From assembly GCA_002309585.1 (NCBI GenBank), contig DBXN01000051.1, positions 36,085-51,297 of the forward strand: a stretch of DNA of 15,213 nt, read 5' to 3'. Below, piece after piece: positions 12,638 to 15,213 of this stretch (the stretch's first letter is position 1; every line of letters begins with the position of its first letter). The DNA comes from Verrucomicrobia bacterium UBA1211. GTDB taxonomy: Bacteria > Verrucomicrobiota > Kiritimatiellia > RFP12 > UBA1067. The notes below the pieces were generated by a model, which worked only from the letters and a program-made list of their open reading frames with translations, searched no databases and was not told where the DNA came from. Both the position numbers and the translations under genes were made by a program.

Positions 12638-15213
12638 ATGTATGCTGTGTTGTTGGCGGCGGCGATGACCGTCGTGTCGCCGGACGGGACAAAGGTGTGT
12701 TCGGTTACGCCGCCTGAAGTCGGCGCGGATGCGAGGGTCGAAACGACGAACCTCGTTGGCGGCGTGGCGTGGCGCATCCACTACGGGGGAACAGGCGAGC
12801 GGACGGTTGAAAACGAGGAGTGGCTGTTTGATTTCGGCGAGGACCTTCGCTGTTGGCCGGTGAGTCATGCGCAGGGCGAATATCTTCCGAAAACGCTTTC
12901 CACCATCGATACGGTTGCGCCGATGCCCGATCAATCCCGTAAGGACAACGAGGGCCGAGGCCGCAACTATTCGCTCGTTTTCCCCGGTACGGCGGAGTCT
13001 CCGCTGGTCATCGAAGGCGGTGGCTGGACGGCGGTTTTGGGCGACGCCGGCGTGTTGGACTACGCGCGGACGCGCTTCGCGCGAGGACCGCGTCCGGGGA
13101 CGGTGAAGACGTTGTTGGAAGGCGCGGCGACGGTACGCCTTCCCTACGTCACCCCGTGGCGGTACATTCATGTCGCGCGCGATCCCTCAGCCCTCGCTGA
13201 AACGCAGCCGGCGTTTCTGAAGGCGCTGAATGAGCCGTCCCGAATCGCCGATACGGGATGGGTCAAGCCGGGGAAAGTTCTGCGCGTTTCCCGGTTGACG
13301 ACCGATGATGCCAAGCGGTGTGCCGATTTCGCGGCACGTAACGGTTTCGCCTACATCGAACTCGACAGCGGGTGGTATGGCGATGAACGGCGCGGGGATC
13401 CTTTAAAGGACGGCCTCGCGCCCGAGAAGATCGCCAAGGGTGACCGTCTGGATGTTCCCGAAGTTGTGGCATACGCCAAGTCCAAGGATGTGGGCGTCAT
13501 CCTTTACGTCAACCGCGAACCGCTTAAGAAGAATGCGGCGGCGATCTTTGACCGTCTTGTTGCATGGGGTGTCGCGGGGGTGAAGCTGGGTTTCGTGAAT
13601 GTCGGTTCGCAGCGGTGGCGGCGGCTTACGGTGGAGTGGATCCGGATGTGTGCGGAACGAAAGCTGGTGGTGGACATCCACGACGAGTTCCGTCTGGCGG
13701 GACTCCAGACCACCTTCCCGAACGTCCTTACCGTCGAGGGGATCCGGGGTAACGAGGAGATGCCGGTCGCGAGCCATAATGCAGCGCTCGTCTATACGCG
13801 CTTCCTGGACGGTCCCGGCGATTACACGCCCTGCTGGACGTTTGGGCGCGTCAAAAACACCCTTGCCCACCAGCTCGCCATGCCCTGCGTATACACCAGC
13901 GGTTTACAGTTTCTCTTTTGGTACCAGCGTCCGGACCAAATTGACGAGCGGGATCCCGCGCTCGCCTTCTGGCGCGAAATCCCCTGCGCCTTCGATGAGA
14001 CGCGCTTCCTTCAAGGGAAGATCGGCGCCTACGCGGTGGTGGCGCGGCGGGTGGGACGGAAGTGGTTTGTCGGGTGCCTCAACGCGCTCGAACGCCGCAC
14101 GTTCACCGTTCCGCTCGCCTTCACCGGCACCGGACGCCAAACGGTGCGTCTCTTCCGCGATGCCGACCCGGCCGCCGCTACCCCCCGCGCGCCCGTCGCA
14201 TGTGAGCGGCTCACGATGGACGCGGGGGATGCGCTCGCTGTCGAAGCGGCGGAGAATGGCGGCTGGGCCGCGATTATCGAGCCCGCGCCCGAACGGCTGC
14301 CGGCCTGGGGGGATTGGCGCGAATGGGGAGATTTGGGCGACGGCACATACGCCAATCCCGTTCTCCCCGCCGATTTCAGCGATATCGACTGCATTACGCA
14401 TGAGGAGTGCCACTATGCGATTACCAGCACGATGCAACTCTCGCCGGGGATGGCCGTTTTGGCGTCAACCGACATGGTGACATGGCGGATCATCGGCCAT
14501 GTGGTGGCGGATGCGGCGGATCTCGGTCCGGAGTTTTCCTGGGAGCGAATGAACCGCTATGGCCGTGGCGTGTGGGCCGGGGCGATCCGCGTGAAAGGCG
14601 GGCGTTTCCACGTCTACTTCGGCTGTCCGGATGAGGGGATGTTCGTCTGTACGGCGGATCGTGCGGCGGGACCGTGGAGCAAACCGAAACGGATGTCCAT
14701 CGGTGGCGGTTGGGATGACTGTTGCCCGCTTTTTGACGAAGACGGGAAGAACTATTTCGCCGCGACGCACTTCAGCGACAACTACAAGACCTACATCTTC
14801 CGCATGACGGACGATGCGCTGGATGTTGTGCCGGGAAGCGGGGTGCTCGTCAACGAGGGCTCGGGGCGCGAGGCGAACAAGCTCTATCGGTTCAACGGCA
14901 TGTATTACCATCTCTTCAGCGAAGTGGCCGGCGGCGGCCGCCGGCTCATGATGCAGCGCGGTCGGTCACCGATGGGACCGTATACCGAACGCCGCATCCT
15001 CTCGCATCCCCAACGGGAGTGGAACGAACCGAATCAGGGCGGCTATCTTCAGGATGCCCTTGGCAAGTGGTTCTTTCTTACCCATCACGGACACGGTGAC
15101 TGGAGTGGGCGCATCGCGAGCCTGCTTCCGGTGACCTGGCTTGACGGCTGGCCTGTCATCGGGGAACCCGGCGAGGATGGCATCGGCCGCATGGTTTGGC
15201 GGCATCCAATGCC
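12638..15213 (+). CDS. GH97-GH43 two-domain glycoside hydrolase, 3'-truncated
   Basis: One uninterrupted frame of 858 visible codons leaves the window at the right edge. Residues about 12-540 are a GH97 (alpha-glucosidase/alpha-galactosidase family) module. It includes WVKPGKVLRVS (208-218), the barrel strand AYIELDSGWYG (238-248), WGVAGVKLGF (310-319), VDIHDEFRLAG (345-355), EGIRGNEE (367-374) and TRFLDGPGDYTPCW (387-400). Gly318 occupies the place where retaining members carry the nucleophile Asp (KVDF), as in SusB-type inverting members. From about 569 a GH43 five-blade propeller follows: YANPVLPADFSDID with likely base Asp579, modulator Asp693 or Asp694 in GGWDDCCP, and acid Glu745 in REANKLY. 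GH43 members include arabinofuranosidases and xylosidases. A stop codon at 12632-12634 fixes the start; GGGG at 12628-12631 is the Shine-Dalgarno. The export signal (MYAVLLAAAMTVVS) is very short and lacks a basic n-region. Confidence 0.9.
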   Translation, partial: MYAVLLAAAMTVVSPDGTKVCSVTPPEVGADARVETTNLVGGVAWRIHYGGTGERTVENEEWLFDFGEDLRCWPVSHAQGEYLPKTLSTIDTVAPMPDQSRKDNEGRGRNYSLVFPGTAESPLVIEGGGWTAVLGDAGVLDYARTRFARGPRPGTVKTLLEGAATVRLPYVTPWRYIHVARDPSALAETQPAFLKALNEPSRIADTGWVKPGKVLRVSRLTTDDAKRCADFAARNGFAYIELDSGWYGDERRGDPLKDGLAPEKIAKGDRLDVPEVVAYAKSKDVGVILYVNREPLKKNAAAIFDRLVAWGVAGVKLGFVNVGSQRWRRLTVEWIRMCAERKLVVDIHDEFRLAGLQTTFPNVLTVEGIRGNEEMPVASHNAALVYTRFLDGPGDYTPCWTFGRVKNTLAHQLAMPCVYTSGLQFLFWYQRPDQIDERDPALAFWREIPCAFDETRFLQGKIGAYAVVARRVGRKWFVGCLNALERRTFTVPLAFTGTGRQTVRLFRDADPAAATPRAPVACERLTMDAGDALAVEAAENGGWAAIIEPAPERLPAWGDWREWGDLGDGTYANPVLPADFSDIDCITHEECHYAITSTMQLSPGMAVLASTDMVTWRIIGHVVADAADLGPEFSWERMNRYGRGVWAGAIRVKGGRFHVYFGCPDEGMFVCTADRAAGPWSKPKRMSIGGGWDDCCPLFDEDGKNYFAATHFSDNYKTYIFRMTDDALDVVPGSGVLVNEGSGREANKLYRFNGMYYHLFSEVAGGGRRLMMQRGRSPMGPYTERRILSHPQREWNEPNQGGYLQDALGKWFFLTHHGHGDWSGRIASLLPVTWLDGWPVIGEPGEDGIGRMVWRHPM

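Noticed and set aside
14280..14370. A gene boundary between the GH97 and GH43 parts
   Set aside because: Codon-by-codon reading shows one frame with no stop and no Shine-Dalgarno plus start in the linker, so a single fused gene is the simpler reading.
13599..14480. 293-codon open frame on the + strand inside the GH97 region
   Set aside because: It is in a different frame from the GH97-GH43 protein and gives a low-complexity Arg/Ser/Pro-rich product. The GH97 motifs are in the 12638 frame.
1..15213. tRNA, rRNA, CRISPR array, insertion sequence, prophage or defence system
   Set aside because: No repeat-spacer pattern, transposase, integrase, inverted terminal repeats or RNA-gene signature was seen anywhere in the window.

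Overview
The window is about 15.2 kb of G+C-rich DNA (65% in one 60-base coding line I counted, 3001-3060). Every gene I can support is on the + strand, and the genes are tightly packed. The gene content suggests a polysaccharide-degrading member of the PVC superphylum (Verrucomicrobiota, Kiritimatiellota, Lentisphaerota or relatives). This rests on a run of exported glycoside hydrolases of types common there, short typical signal peptides, no SusC/SusD pair and no Bacteroidetes-style -7 promoter boxes. It is an inference; there is no rRNA or ribosomal marker to confirm it.

Region 1 (1-2048) is housekeeping: the 3' part of an M16-family zinc peptidase, then a short-chain polyprenyl diphosphate synthase (ispA-like) with an altered C-terminal segment. 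Region 2 (2049-2343) is a 295-base intergenic leader with clearly lower G+C (89 of 180 bases G/C at 2101-2280). It holds a perfect 6-bp inverted repeat, a third copy of the same arm, and a possible sigma70-type promoter.

Region 3 (2344-15213) is a carbohydrate locus that reads like one operon: GH51 alpha-L-arabinofuranosidase, enolase-superfamily (MR/MLE) sugar-acid dehydratase-like enzyme, exported GH13 protein, SDR dehydrogenase, exported GH10 xylanase-like protein, a large exported protein of unrecognised family (possibly a lipoprotein) with a Cys-x-Cys-x2-Cys cluster, aldo/keto reductase, and a GH97-GH43 fusion that runs off the right edge. Gaps are mostly 3-66 bases. The two longest gaps (120 and 137 bases) both contain stem-loops.

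A plausible joint role is arabinoxylan or related hemicellulose breakdown. GH10 would cut the backbone, and GH51, GH43 and GH97 would remove side chains or process oligosaccharides. The cytoplasmic SDR, MR/MLE enzyme and aldo/keto reductase would oxidise, dehydrate and reduce the released sugars by a non-phosphorylative route. No transporter, regulator or sugar kinase is visible. I found no convincing defence, mobile or CRISPR system. The most unusual items are the GH97-GH43 fusion with Gly at the usual nucleophile position, the unrecognised Cys-cluster protein, and the hairpin-bearing gaps.
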